Origin: Candidatus Acetothermia bacterium
GTDB lineage: Bacteria > Bipolaricaulota > Bipolaricaulia > RBG-16-55-9 > JANLFV01
Assembly: GCA_024653345.1 (NCBI GenBank)
Contig: JANLFV010000001.1
Coordinates: forward strand, 271,342 to 335,341
DNA: 64,000 nt
Reading direction: 5' to 3'
Shown in pieces: positions 43,937 through 51,693 of this stretch. A program made the translations under genes and the position numbers. The notes beneath the pieces were generated by a model. That model was not told where the DNA came from, did not search any database, and was given only the letters and a program-made list of their open reading frames with translations. Positions within the stretch are counted from its first letter, which is position 1; each line of letters opens with the position of its first letter.

Positions 43937-45748
43937 TTATGTAGTCAAGCCGAACCCGAAGGGGAAGAGAGGCTCACCCGGGCCGGTGAGCTTCCTTCTC
44001 AGGGAGTCGAACGGGAGTTGGTCCATCGATCGCGGCCAAGTGTAAGGCAGCCTCCCTGTGAACGGGTAGTCGCCAAAGAGCACATCGGCAACTCCCTGTC
44101 CTTCCGTGCCTGGAAGCCAAGCCGCCACAAATGCGTCCACTTGAGGGAGCAGGTCGGTGATTATCATCGGCCGACCTGAGATGAGGATGACCACTAACTT
44201 CTTGCACTTAGCGCGAACCCGCGCGATCACTTCCCTGTCTTGTGGTGAAAGGGCGAGATCCGCTCTGTCTCCAAATCCTTCCGCATAGGGCATCTCCCCT
44301 ACTACAGCGATCCCCACTTCAGCTCCTCCTGCCGGGATGTCCGCGAACTGTCCCTCTGGATCGAATCGGACCACGCTCGGGTTGTGCACGGTGGCCCTGA
44401 TCCCATCCAAGATGGTGATCCCAGGAGTGATATCGCCGACTTTCCCTTGCCACTCGATCGTCCAGCCACCGCACTGCAACCCGATGTCGTTAGCCGCCGC
44501 CCCGGCGATGAGGAGCAACGGGATGTCCTTAGGAATGGGCAGCGCCCGGTCGTTCTTCAGTAGCACCAAGGATTGCCGGACTGCTTCTCGGGCCAAAGCG
44601 CGATGCTCCGCTGACCCGATCGATGGAAGTAGGGCATCGTTAGCGAAGGGGTGTTCGAAGAGCCCGAGCTGGAATTTCACCGTGAGGACCCGGCTTACCG
44701 CGTCATCGATCCTCCCTATCGGGACATCGCCGCGCTCGACTGCGCGAGTTAGCCCATCGAGGAACCGCTGGTAGTCGCATGGGACCATGACCATATCCAA
44801 GCCGGCATTGATGGCGATGACAATGGCATCGTAGTAGTCGCTGGAGATGGGGTCAATCCCTTCCCAGTCCGATACAAGGAATCCCCGAAAGCCGAGCTCT
44901 CTCTTGAGGATCTCGGTCAACAAGTGCTTATGAGCGTGCATCTTGAGGCCGTTGAAGCTGCTGAGGGAGACCATGATGCACAGGGCTCCCGCCTCGATGG
45001 CCGCTCTGTAAGGCAGAAGGTGGACGGCGCGCAAAGCAGCCTCATCCAGCCGCGCATCTCCTTGATCGAGGGCATAGCGCTGACCTTGAAACTCTGTAGT
45101 CGAACTGCCCCAGGCAGTCGCTCCGTCGCCCACAAAGTGCTTTGGAGTAGCTAGCACGGCTGTTCGGCCGGCAAACTCCTCCCCCTGCAAGCCCTTCACG
45201 TAGGCGACCGCCAGGGCTGCCACCAAGTGGGGATCCTCACTGAACCCCTCGTAAGTGCGGCCCCAGCGGATATCCTGGGGAACGGCCACAACAGGCGCAT
45301 AGTTCCAATAGATGCCCGTGGCGACCATCTCCTCAGCTGTCGCCGTGCCAATCAGCTGAACCAGTTCGGGGTTCCGAGCTGCCCCGAGCCCTATATTGTG
45401 TGGGAATACGGTCGCTCCCCAGACAGCCGCATGGCCGTGCACGGCATCGACGCCATAGAGCAACGGGATGCCCAATCGTGCGCGCAAGGCCTGCTCTTGG
45501 AAGCTGTTTACCATCTCCGCCCAACTCGCCGGTGTATTGGGAAGAGGATACCCTCCTCCCCCGCTCAGGAGCCCGCCAATGAACCGCGCGGTGATATCCT
45601 TCTTGGAGATGCTATTCTTCTCCACTAAGGTTATCTGGCCGAGTTTCTCGGCCAGCGTCATGCGGGAGAGGAGATCCTTCACTCTTAGGCTGATGAGGCC
45701 CTGGGGATCTCGCCCGGACTGGAAAGGAGCGGCGCACCAGTTCATCAT
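43937..45748 (-). CDS. Glycoside hydrolase family 3 enzyme (beta-glucosidase type)
   Basis: A 603-residue GH3 protein with the two-domain layout of exo-beta-glucosidases: (beta/alpha)8 domain with LLYGVDAVHGHAAVWGATVFPHNIGLGA, ATPKHFVGDGAT, and the nucleophile Asp near residue 294 in FLVSDWEGID; then the alpha/beta sandwich with AREAVRQSLVLLKND and AWLPGTEGQGVADVLFGDY. It removes terminal glucose (or another beta-sugar) from oligosaccharides. No signal peptide is evident, so it is probably cytoplasmic. ATG 45748 is chosen over GTG 45760, which overlaps the AGGAGG. It has its own promoter and leads the GH3-GH113 pair. Confidence 0.92.
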   Translation of the reverse strand: MMNWCAAPFQSGRDPQGLISLRVKDLLSRMTLAEKLGQITLVEKNSISKKDITARFIGGLLSGGGGYPLPNTPASWAEMVNSFQEQALRARLGIPLLYGVDAVHGHAAVWGATVFPHNIGLGAARNPELVQLIGTATAEEMVATGIYWNYAPVVAVPQDIRWGRTYEGFSEDPHLVAALAVAYVKGLQGEEFAGRTAVLATPKHFVGDGATAWGSSTTEFQGQRYALDQGDARLDEAALRAVHLLPYRAAIEAGALCIMVSLSSFNGLKMHAHKHLLTEILKRELGFRGFLVSDWEGIDPISSDYYDAIVIAINAGLDMVMVPCDYQRFLDGLTRAVERGDVPIGRIDDAVSRVLTVKFQLGLFEHPFANDALLPSIGSAEHRALAREAVRQSLVLLKNDRALPIPKDIPLLLIAGAAANDIGLQCGGWTIEWQGKVGDITPGITILDGIRATVHNPSVVRFDPEGQFADIPAGGAEVGIAVVGEMPYAEGFGDRADLALSPQDREVIARVRAKCKKLVVILISGRPMIITDLLPQVDAFVAAWLPGTEGQGVADVLFGDYPFTGRLPYTWPRSMDQLPFDSLRRKLTGPGEPLFPFGFGLTT

Positions 45749-45777
45749 GAGAGGGATCACCTCCTAACGGAATGAAT

Positions 45778-45807
45778 ATCCTAGAGCGAAGCCCCCCTCT
45801 CTGTCAA
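45778..45807 (-). promoter_or_regulatory. GH3 gene promoter
   Basis: Minus strand TTGACA (45802-45807), 18 bp, TAGGAT (45778-45783). No LacI-type operator is seen here. Confidence 0.6.
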
Positions 45808-45945
45808 CCCTCGGCCCCTGCTCAGCCTTCTTCGCCGACCATAGTTTCTACCGCATGATCCCTACTGCTGCCAGACACAGCCCTGCCCCAGGTGCAGCTA
45901 GGACGTCAGCGATCTCAAGTTGATGGACCCGCCGCACTCTTGCCG

Positions 45946-46503
45946 CTAGATCCGGCGAAACAGCCCCCGGCTGCGGTAGAAGTAGTCCACGCCGGAGATG
46001 ACCGCGAGGAACAGCGCGAGGCCGATGAAGAGGTCCTTGGCGACCTCCCCGGCCCCGCCCCAGTGGAAGTAGCTGTTCCCCAGGATGGTGAAGACCAGCC
46101 CGATGTGCGAGAGGGTCTTCAGCTTCCCCAGGGCCGAGGCCCGGATCACCAGGTCCTGGGAGACGGTCAAGATCCTCAGGCCGGTGACGAGGAACTCCCG
46201 CGCGAGGATCGTCATGACGATCGCCGCGCCCCAACCACCGAACTCGCCGAGCTGCATGAAGGAGAGCAACGCGGAGGCGATCAGGAGCTTGTCCGCGATC
46301 GGGTCGGCGAACTTCCCGAAGTCCGTCACCTGGCGCCAGTTCCGGGCGATGTAGCCGTCGACCGCGTCGGAGAGGGCCGCGAGGGCGAAGATGAAGATGG
46401 CCACGATCTTCCCCCAGGGAGGCGGGATGAGAATGAAGGTCATCAGTAGCGGGATGACGGCGATGCGGAGGAGGGTGAGCCGATTCGGCAGGTTCAGCGC
46501 CAT
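45946..46503 (-). CDS. pgsA: CDP-diacylglycerol-glycerol-3-phosphate 3-phosphatidyltransferase
   Basis: A 185-residue membrane protein starting MALNLPNRLTLLRI, typical of PgsA, with the CDP-alcohol phosphatidyltransferase motif in ALSDAVDGYIARNWRQVTDFGKFADPIADKL (D-G-x2-A-R-x8-G-x3-D-x3-D). It makes phosphatidylglycerophosphate, the precursor of phosphatidylglycerol, which is the acyl donor for Lgt. The frame runs further upstream but ATG 46503 fits the family and follows a consensus promoter by 9 bp, with no Shine-Dalgarno. Confidence 0.94.
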   Translation of the reverse strand: MALNLPNRLTLLRIAVIPLLMTFILIPPPWGKIVAIFIFALAALSDAVDGYIARNWRQVTDFGKFADPIADKLLIASALLSFMQLGEFGGWGAAIVMTILAREFLVTGLRILTVSQDLVIRASALGKLKTLSHIGLVFTILGNSYFHWGGAGEVAKDLFIGLALFLAVISGVDYFYRSRGLFRRI

Positions 46504-46512
46504 CTCAAGGCG

Positions 46513-46541
46513 AGTATAAGGCTGCCTCGGCCTCTTGTCAA
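46513..46541 (-). promoter_or_regulatory. pgsA promoter (leaderless type)
   Basis: Minus strand TTGACA (46536-46541), 17 bp, TATACT (46513-46518), 9 bp from the ATG. Its -35 overlaps that of the divergent isoaspartyl peptidase promoter. Confidence 0.8.
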
Positions 46542-46562
46542 AGGCCCTCGGGGCTGTATAAT
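46535..46562 (+). promoter_or_regulatory. Isoaspartyl peptidase gene promoter
   Basis: TTGTCA (46535-46540), 16 bp, TATAAT (46557-46562). The -35 shares five bases with the pgsA -35 on the opposite strand. Confidence 0.65.
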
Positions 46563-46591
46563 GTCGAACACATTCTCTGAAGGAGGCCGGA

Positions 46592-47467
46592 TTGAGGAAG
46601 ATCATCGTCCATGGCGGGGCGGGATCGGTCTCGCCCGAGATGCAGAGAGCCCGGGAGCCGGTCCTCGAGGAGGCAGCCCGCGCGGGCTTGGAGGCCCTCG
46701 TCGCCGGTCCCGAGCGAGCCGTCGAAGCGGCAATCAATATCCTCGAGGACTCGGAGCTGTTCAACGCCGGTTACGGGGGCGCGATCCAGCTCGACGGCGA
46801 GGTGCGGCTTGACGCCTCGATCATGAACTCGGCCCTCGAGTGCGGTGGCGTCATCTCCCTTCCAGGGATCAAGCGGGCGATCTCCGTGGCCCTGCTGGTG
46901 ATGCAGGAGTCCCCGCATGTCCTGCTTTCAGGCGAGGGGGCGCTCCGCTTTGCCGAGGAGTTCGGGTTCGCCCCCGAGGAGCTACGGAGCCCAAGGGCGC
47001 TGGCGAAGCTGCGGGAGTTGCAGGAAGAGCTGGCGGGGCTCTCCTACCGCGAGCAATTGGCCAGACTGCGCCAGCAGCTGAGGTTCCAGCCGACGGGGAC
47101 AGTCGGGGCCGTGGCGCTCCTCGACGGCCGCCTAGCGGCGGGGACCTCGACCGGCGGGCGCTACACCATGCTCCCCGGCCGGGTCGGGGACACCCCGCTC
47201 ATCGGTGCGGGGACCTATTGCAACGAGTTCGGCGGAGCGTCAGCCACCGGCGCGGGGGAGGATATCATCCGGGTCTGCCTGGCCCGGGAGGTCGTCCGCT
47301 ACATCGAGGAGGGGGCCCATCCCCAGGAGGCGGCGGAGCGAGGGATCGCGCTGCTCGCCCGGCGGACCAATTCCTCGGCTGGGGTGATCGCGCTCGACCG
47401 CTTCGGCAACCATGGCGCGGCCTTCAACACCGAGCAGATGGGCTGGGCCGTCTGCGAGAGCCGCTGA
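46592..47467 (+). CDS. Isoaspartyl peptidase / plant-type L-asparaginase (Ntn-hydrolase)
   Basis: A 291-residue Ntn-hydrolase of the plant-type asparaginase family. Landmarks are VHGGAG near 7-11, LFNAGYGGAIQLDGEVRLDASIM, and the autocleavage/nucleophile region TGTVGAVAL with Thr170, followed by STGGRYTMLPGRVGDTPLIGAGTYC. The precursor is cut before the Thr to give alpha and beta subunits that hydrolyse beta-aspartyl dipeptides and asparagine, useful in peptide catabolism and protein repair. The linker before Thr170 is longer and charged. The start is TTG 46592, preceded by AAGGAGG. Confidence 0.92.
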   Translation: MRKIIVHGGAGSVSPEMQRAREPVLEEAARAGLEALVAGPERAVEAAINILEDSELFNAGYGGAIQLDGEVRLDASIMNSALECGGVISLPGIKRAISVALLVMQESPHVLLSGEGALRFAEEFGFAPEELRSPRALAKLRELQEELAGLSYREQLARLRQQLRFQPTGTVGAVALLDGRLAAGTSTGGRYTMLPGRVGDTPLIGAGTYCNEFGGASATGAGEDIIRVCLAREVVRYIEEGAHPQEAAERGIALLARRTNSSAGVIALDRFGNHGAAFNTEQMGWAVCESR

Positions 47468-47642
47468 GCGGCGAATGTGATCTGCATTACGTCAATCGCC
47501 CCCCGCTCTTCGGTATAATTTTCAGGGGTCGAGCACGCATCTCGATCCACAAGCTTTACCTCTCACCCCCAGATCAAGAGGCTGCTCGACCCCCTCTCAC
47601 CACCGACCAATCTCTTAGCACCAGCCTCGGGCCGGAATCAAG

Positions 47643-47671
47643 TTGGCCCTCCGCCGCACGACGGATAAGCT
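47643..47671 (+). promoter_or_regulatory. Promoter of the lipoprotein gene at 47681 (leaderless type)
   Basis: TTGGCC (47643-47648), 17 bp, TAAGCT (47666-47671), then 9 bp to the ATG without Shine-Dalgarno. The -10 is weak. Confidence 0.45.
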
Positions 47672-47680
47672 ATCTCCGCA

Positions 47681-48739
47681 ATGAGAGCACAAGGGGCGCT
47701 CGGCCTCTGCCTCACCCTTCTCCTGGTCCTCACCGGTTGCGCGGGGAGAGGACAGAGCTACGATGTCGGGCCGGTCTTGCGCGACCTGGAGGAGATGCTC
47801 CGGCAGCCCTCGAATCTTGCGGCCCTATATGACGAGTATCAGCGCGCACCCCACTTCAGGGGCTTCCTAAGCGAACTGCGCACGGCCCTAAAGGGAAGCC
47901 CCCTCGAGGGGGCCGATCTTCGAGAGATCCTGGAGAGAGCCCTCGAGCTCGTGCGCGTGCGCCACCTGGAGAAAGTCATCCTTCAAGAGCCGCTCCTCCT
48001 CTCCCAATACGGCGCGGGGATCTTCGTCGTCCTCCTCACCCTGGAAAGGACTGAAGTCGAGCGCTTCTCCGTCGGCCTTAAGCGGCTCACTGAGGCGGCG
48101 GTCGCGCGGGAGGCCGGGGTGAGGCCGCAGGTGCTCCCCGGCCTGGAGCGAGCGCTCCGGGCCGTCCGTCTTCGGCAACCCTTCCTCGGGGCCAGCCCGC
48201 CCTACGCTGCCCAGACCCACGAGGACCGGCTGGGCGAAGTCGCGGGAACGATCGAGTTCGCCCTCAGGCTCTGGGAGAGAGGCTGGCAGATCGCCGGCCT
48301 CTACGAACAGGGCCGGGCCAAGATCGCCCGCCGGTTCAACCACCTCCAGGCGGTGATCGACCTGGTCGCGGCCGGTCCATCTCTCTTGCCAGAAGGAAGC
48401 CCTACCGTGCTCTTCCTGCAAGTAGAACAACGCCTGGACGGGACGAGCCACGAGCTCAAGCAGGCGGCGGACCGGGTCGAGGCCACAGCTTACTATGTCC
48501 AGGAGAAGGACTGGCGCGAGGACTTCGCCCTCCCGCTCGACTCCAAGCCGGTGGTCGCGCTCGTCATCGAGGAGAGCAGCTCGGAGCTAGAGAGAGTGTG
48601 GAGGGAGATCGAGAGCCGGCCCGGCTTTCCCGCCTGGTCAGTCCCTATCCTGGTGGCCGATGGGTCAGGAAGATTGAGGACGGCCAACCTCAGCGAGCCC
48701 GAGGCGCAGGGGCTGCTCCGCGCCCTCGGCCTCTTCTAG
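47681..48739 (+). CDS. Lipoprotein of unknown function
   Basis: A 352-residue protein with lipoprotein signal and lipobox LVLTGC (Cys20). The mature part is rich in charged helices (LRDLEEMLRQ, LREILERALELVRVRH, TLERTEVERFSVGLKRLTEA) and ends in an alpha/beta segment (KPVVALVIEESSSELERVWREIE). I do not recognise the family. It would be matured by Lgt and Lnt. The gene is monocistronic as far as seen, ending 20 bp before a convergent zinc-ribbon gene. Confidence 0.75.
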   Translation: MRAQGALGLCLTLLLVLTGCAGRGQSYDVGPVLRDLEEMLRQPSNLAALYDEYQRAPHFRGFLSELRTALKGSPLEGADLREILERALELVRVRHLEKVILQEPLLLSQYGAGIFVVLLTLERTEVERFSVGLKRLTEAAVAREAGVRPQVLPGLERALRAVRLRQPFLGASPPYAAQTHEDRLGEVAGTIEFALRLWERGWQIAGLYEQGRAKIARRFNHLQAVIDLVAAGPSLLPEGSPTVLFLQVEQRLDGTSHELKQAADRVEATAYYVQEKDWREDFALPLDSKPVVALVIEESSSELERVWREIESRPGFPAWSVPILVADGSGRLRTANLSEPEAQGLLRALGLF

Positions 48740-48758
48740 GATCTTAGATCCGGCTCTT

Positions 48759-48995
48759 TCAGTCCTCCGCCCAGGCGGGCATCGCTTGCATGAAGTGCTC
48801 CGCCCGCTCCTGCGACTGCTTCTCGGTGATCCCCTCCTGCCAGCTTGAAAGCCACATGGCGATCCCGGCCTTGACCTCCTCGCGGGACTTCAAGTTGCCC
48901 TTGGCATCAGTGCAATACTTGCAGTAGTGCTTCGAAGGTCCCTGTGCCTCGGGTGAATCCAGGGGCATCGAACAAGATAGGCAGCATTTGGCCAT
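48759..48995 (-). CDS. Small zinc-ribbon protein
   Basis: A 78-residue cytoplasmic protein beginning MAKCCLSCSMPLDSPEAQGPSK with a zinc-ribbon pattern C-x2-C near residues 5-8 and C-x2-C near 25-28 (HYCKYC), then TDAKGNLKSREEVKAGIAMWLSSWQ and a helical tail. This resembles the putative zinc-ribbon domain family often found alone or fused to effector-binding or AraC-type domains; function unknown. ATG 48995 is chosen over the more upstream in-frame ATG because GGAGG lies before it. Confidence 0.72.
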   Translation of the reverse strand: MAKCCLSCSMPLDSPEAQGPSKHYCKYCTDAKGNLKSREEVKAGIAMWLSSWQEGITEKQSQERAEHFMQAMPAWAED

Positions 48996-49064
48996 AATTG
49001 GCCTCCTTCCAAACCTTAGGCTTGCTACTCCGGGTCTGGCACCACTATAGTAAGTATATTGCAC

Positions 49065-49267
49065 TCAGAGGAGACGGTCAACGCCGGTCGCCCAATCCAC
49101 AAATATGACCAGCGAGCACATCCTGTCTAGGGCCTGAATCCCATCGAGAGCTTGAGTGTAAGGATACCGGGCCATGTCCGAGCAATAAGCCTCGTAGACC
49201 GGGGAGAGCCCAGTGCGTTGATCACTACTAAGCCGATCAGAAAGGCCGAACGGATCGTCCTCCGCAT
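49065..49267 (-). pseudogene. Possible frameshifted remnant of a small secreted protein
   Basis: From ATG 49267 the minus strand reads a signal-peptide-like start (MRRTIRSAFLIGLVVINALG), but the frame stops after 46 codons; a second frame continues with YEAYCSDMARYPYTQALDG to 49065. A single frameshift would join them into a protein of about 65 residues. The evidence is thin and it may not be a gene at all. Confidence 0.3.
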
Positions 49268-49309
49268 TTCGAACCCCTTCCACTAGATATTGCCCCTGTC
49301 ACTATCCGC

Positions 49310-50155
49310 TCAAAGAGGTGTCATCAGTGGGTAGCGGTCGAGATTCGCTCCTCCAGGGATCGCAAAGGGGGTGTCTCCGATCCCATCAGCCCCGGGTTGA
49401 TCTTGATTTGGACCACTGTATTCATCCTTGCCTTCGTATTCCTGCCAAAAGTTTCCTCCGATGGGATAGCCGCCGTCCCAATGATTTGCTCCACTATCAA
49501 ATGGACATGCACCTCGAAATATGTCGTTCCGGAACTGATTGCGATAGAGAAGATTTCCTGCCGACCTCGACAACTGGATGCACGGGCAGCCAAAGCAGTC
49601 GCCCACTATATTGTCGGTTATCTTATTATCGAATGATTCCGATAAGCTGATATGTGGCCCATTCATTACTAATGTGTTACCATAGATCGTGCAACTCAGC
49701 GATTTCTCAAGCACTATGGCCGCGATGTTCCACTCAAGCTCGGATTCTTCGATCCGACCGTTCTCCACATTCGTGAAACGGATGCCTTCAAGGTCCTTGC
49801 CGGAAATTCTGCAGTTCCTGATGACAAAGTGGGCATCAGTGTTCTCAATAATCACCCCAAATTCCCTGCCAGTTATCTCCCAACCCTCGATGAAGTAGGG
49901 ATCTGCGTCAGTGCCACTCCCTCTTGTGACACCATTTTCTAGGGTGAAAGCTTCATTTCCATCAATTTTGATCGGGGCATGGGGAGTGAGCGCCTGTGTA
50001 TTGACCATATCCAGAGCATATCCATATGTTAGTGCTAACCCCGTAAGCAACACCAAGACCATCAGTTTGCGCAGCCTGCAATTCATGCGTGCTACACCTG
50101 GTTCCTTCTCTCCCGAGACCTCGCTTCTAGGCATTCCCAATCGGCGAATCTTCAT
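49310..50155 (-). CDS. Exported right-handed beta-helix protein (NosD-like repeats)
   Basis: A 281-residue protein with a hydrophobic export signal (about 31-47, preceded by a charged stretch) and a mature domain of parallel beta-helix rungs: IEGWEITGREFGVIIENTD, FVIRNCRISG, GIRFTNVENGRIEESELEWN, AIVLEKSLSCTIYGNTLVMNG. The NosD-type ending GGNFWQEYEGKDEYSGPNQDQPGADGIGDTPF-like layout is typical of periplasmic copper-domain or surface proteins of this class. No nos genes accompany it. Composition is less GC-rich than neighbours. GGAGG precedes ATG 50155; an inner ATG 24 codons in (MNCRLRKL) would give a cleaner signal peptide. Function unknown, perhaps polysaccharide binding or a surface protein. 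Confidence 0.82.
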   Translation of the reverse strand: MKIRRLGMPRSEVSGEKEPGVARMNCRLRKLMVLVLLTGLALTYGYALDMVNTQALTPHAPIKIDGNEAFTLENGVTRGSGTDADPYFIEGWEITGREFGVIIENTDAHFVIRNCRISGKDLEGIRFTNVENGRIEESELEWNIAAIVLEKSLSCTIYGNTLVMNGPHISLSESFDNKITDNIVGDCFGCPCIQLSRSAGNLLYRNQFRNDIFRGACPFDSGANHWDGGYPIGGNFWQEYEGKDEYSGPNQDQPGADGIGDTPFAIPGGANLDRYPLMTPL

Positions 50156-50176
50156 CCTACCCCACCTCCTTGGTTA

Positions 50177-50207
50177 ATTATAGAGCGGAAATGGCCCCAG
50201 CTGACAA
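50177..50207 (-). promoter_or_regulatory. Possible promoter of the beta-helix gene
   Basis: Minus strand TATAAT (50177-50182) with TTGTCA (50202-50207) at 19-bp spacing, longer than optimal. Confidence 0.4.
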
Positions 50208-50551
50208 TTGAAGGGCTTCTGTCGGCAGTTCATCAGAACTAATCAGATCTTTCAGCTCTAGCCTGCTGGGCTGACAGCCGTGCGAGTGGTTGTCATATGA
50301 GAGCTGCAAGCGCTGCCAGAATCAACTGAGAGGAACATCTGTCCCAATATGGAACGAACGTGCCTCCGGAGATCATTCCTCAGTCATGGGTGACGCTCAA
50401 GCAAGCCTACCAGCTAGGCCATATTGAAGAGACGTTCTCAAACTCCAGCGTATCCTGGCCGAGGAACGCCGAGGGAAGGGGCAACTGTAGCACGCAAGTC
50501 GCAGTCAGGTTGAGCAGGAGCAGTTACTGTAGCCGAACGATGAGTCCTGCG
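50208..50551. other. Intergenic stretch with no feature seen
   Basis: About 340 bp between the beta-helix gene and the end of the carbamoyltransferase operon. I see no gene, repeat or clear terminator. Confidence 0.4.
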
Positions 50552-51583
50552 TCAGAGCCGCCCGCCCATGGTCAGGGCGAGAATGGCCTTCTGCACATGG
50601 AGGCGGTTCTCCGCCTGGTCGTAAATCCAGGAGAGCTCGGGGTCGTCGCACAGCTCGTCTTCGGCCTCGTTCCCCCGATCCACCGGCATCACATGCATGA
50701 GGTAGCCCGGCTCGGCCAGCTCCTTCTGCCGCTTTCGGGTATACTTCCAGTCCTTGAACTTCCCCGCCAGCTCGATCTCCGCCTCCTTTCCGAGCTCGTA
50801 GCGGCGGGGGCTCATCCAGCCCCGAGGGAAGACGATCGTGGCCCCCTTGAGGGCCTCGTCCAGCTCGTTCGTCACCTCGAACTTACCGCCGCTCTCCTCG
50901 GCGTAGCGCTCGGCCAGGGTCAGGACCTCCGGGTCGAGCTCATAACCCTTGGGGTGGGCCAGGACCACCTCCATTCCGTAGCGCGCGGCCAGGACGAGGT
51001 CCTCCTGGACCGAGCCCCAGGACCGAACCCAGGGGGAGTAGGCCCACATCACCACGAACTTTACGCCCTTGAGGTCCGGGCCGAGCTTCTCCCTCATGGT
51101 GTAGAGGTCGGTCAGGGCCTGGCAGGGGTGCCAGATGTCCGAGGCCATGTTGATCACCGGTATTTCAGCATGCTCCGCGAACTTATACATGATCTCGGTC
51201 CCCTCGCCGTAGCGCGAGACCTTGTCCTCGAGGAGCCGGATCCCCAGCCCGTGGGCGTAGCGGGCCATGACCCGGGCGGTGTCCTTGATCGTCTCCCCCG
51301 CACCAGGCTTGTCCTCGAGCGAGAGGCGGAGGTCCGTGGCGGCGATGAACTGGGCATGGCCGCCGAGCTGGGTCAGCGCGCTCTCGAAGGAGAGCCTAGT
51401 CCGCGTCGAGGTGTTGAAGAAGAGCATCAGGAAGGTCTTGTCCCGGAGGCAGTGGTGCGGCAGCCCGGAATAATACATGGACTTCAGCTGGTCGCTCACC
51501 TTAAGTGCGACCTCCAGCTCCTCCTTGGTCCAGTCCTTGGTGCTGATCAGGTCCTTTCCTTGGAGCTCGAACCAGCTCATCAT
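50552..51583 (-). CDS. YgeW-like carbamoyltransferase, paralogue A (HCLP motif lost)
   Basis: A 343-residue aspartate/ornithine carbamoyltransferase-fold protein. The carbamoyl phosphate site is complete: STRTR at 59-63 and HPCQ at 152-155. The segment WAYSP, the insert and LAHPKGYELDPEV match knotted YgeW/N-acetylornithine-type enzymes rather than ArgF. The second-substrate motif HCLP of ornithine enzymes is replaced by HVMP at 297-300, so ordinary ornithine binding is unlikely. It may transfer or phosphorolyse a carbamoyl group on another amine or ureido compound. It is the last gene of the operon, 110 bp after paralogue B. AAGGAG precedes the ATG. Confidence 0.85.
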   Translation of the reverse strand: MMSWFELQGKDLISTKDWTKEELEVALKVSDQLKSMYYSGLPHHCLRDKTFLMLFFNTSTRTRLSFESALTQLGGHAQFIAATDLRLSLEDKPGAGETIKDTARVMARYAHGLGIRLLEDKVSRYGEGTEIMYKFAEHAEIPVINMASDIWHPCQALTDLYTMREKLGPDLKGVKFVVMWAYSPWVRSWGSVQEDLVLAARYGMEVVLAHPKGYELDPEVLTLAERYAEESGGKFEVTNELDEALKGATIVFPRGWMSPRRYELGKEAEIELAGKFKDWKYTRKRQKELAEPGYLMHVMPVDRGNEAEDELCDDPELSWIYDQAENRLHVQKAILALTMGGRL

Positions 51584-51599
51584 TCACTCCTTTCGATTC

Positions 51600-51690
51600 C
51601 CCTCACCCCGGCCCTCTCTCCAAGGGGGAGAGGATTGTAAGGATGAATCCTCTCCCGCGAGGGGAGGGGCTTGCCTAGCCCGGGGTAGGG
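51600..51690. repeat. Large imperfect palindrome with CCCTCACCC-type ends
   Basis: The ends pair (CCCTCACCCCGG with CCCGGGGTAGGG) and enclose two smaller hairpins built from CCTCTCCC/GGGAGAGG. It fills most of the gap between the two carbamoyltransferase genes and resembles dispersed REP/MITE-like repeats. Two related shorter copies lie at 52797 and 53910. Confidence 0.7.
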
Positions 51691-51693
51691 AGC

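Noticed and set aside
50360..51640. A 426-codon open frame on the + strand
   Set aside because: Antisense to carbamoyltransferase A, with no recognisable motifs and a biased composition.
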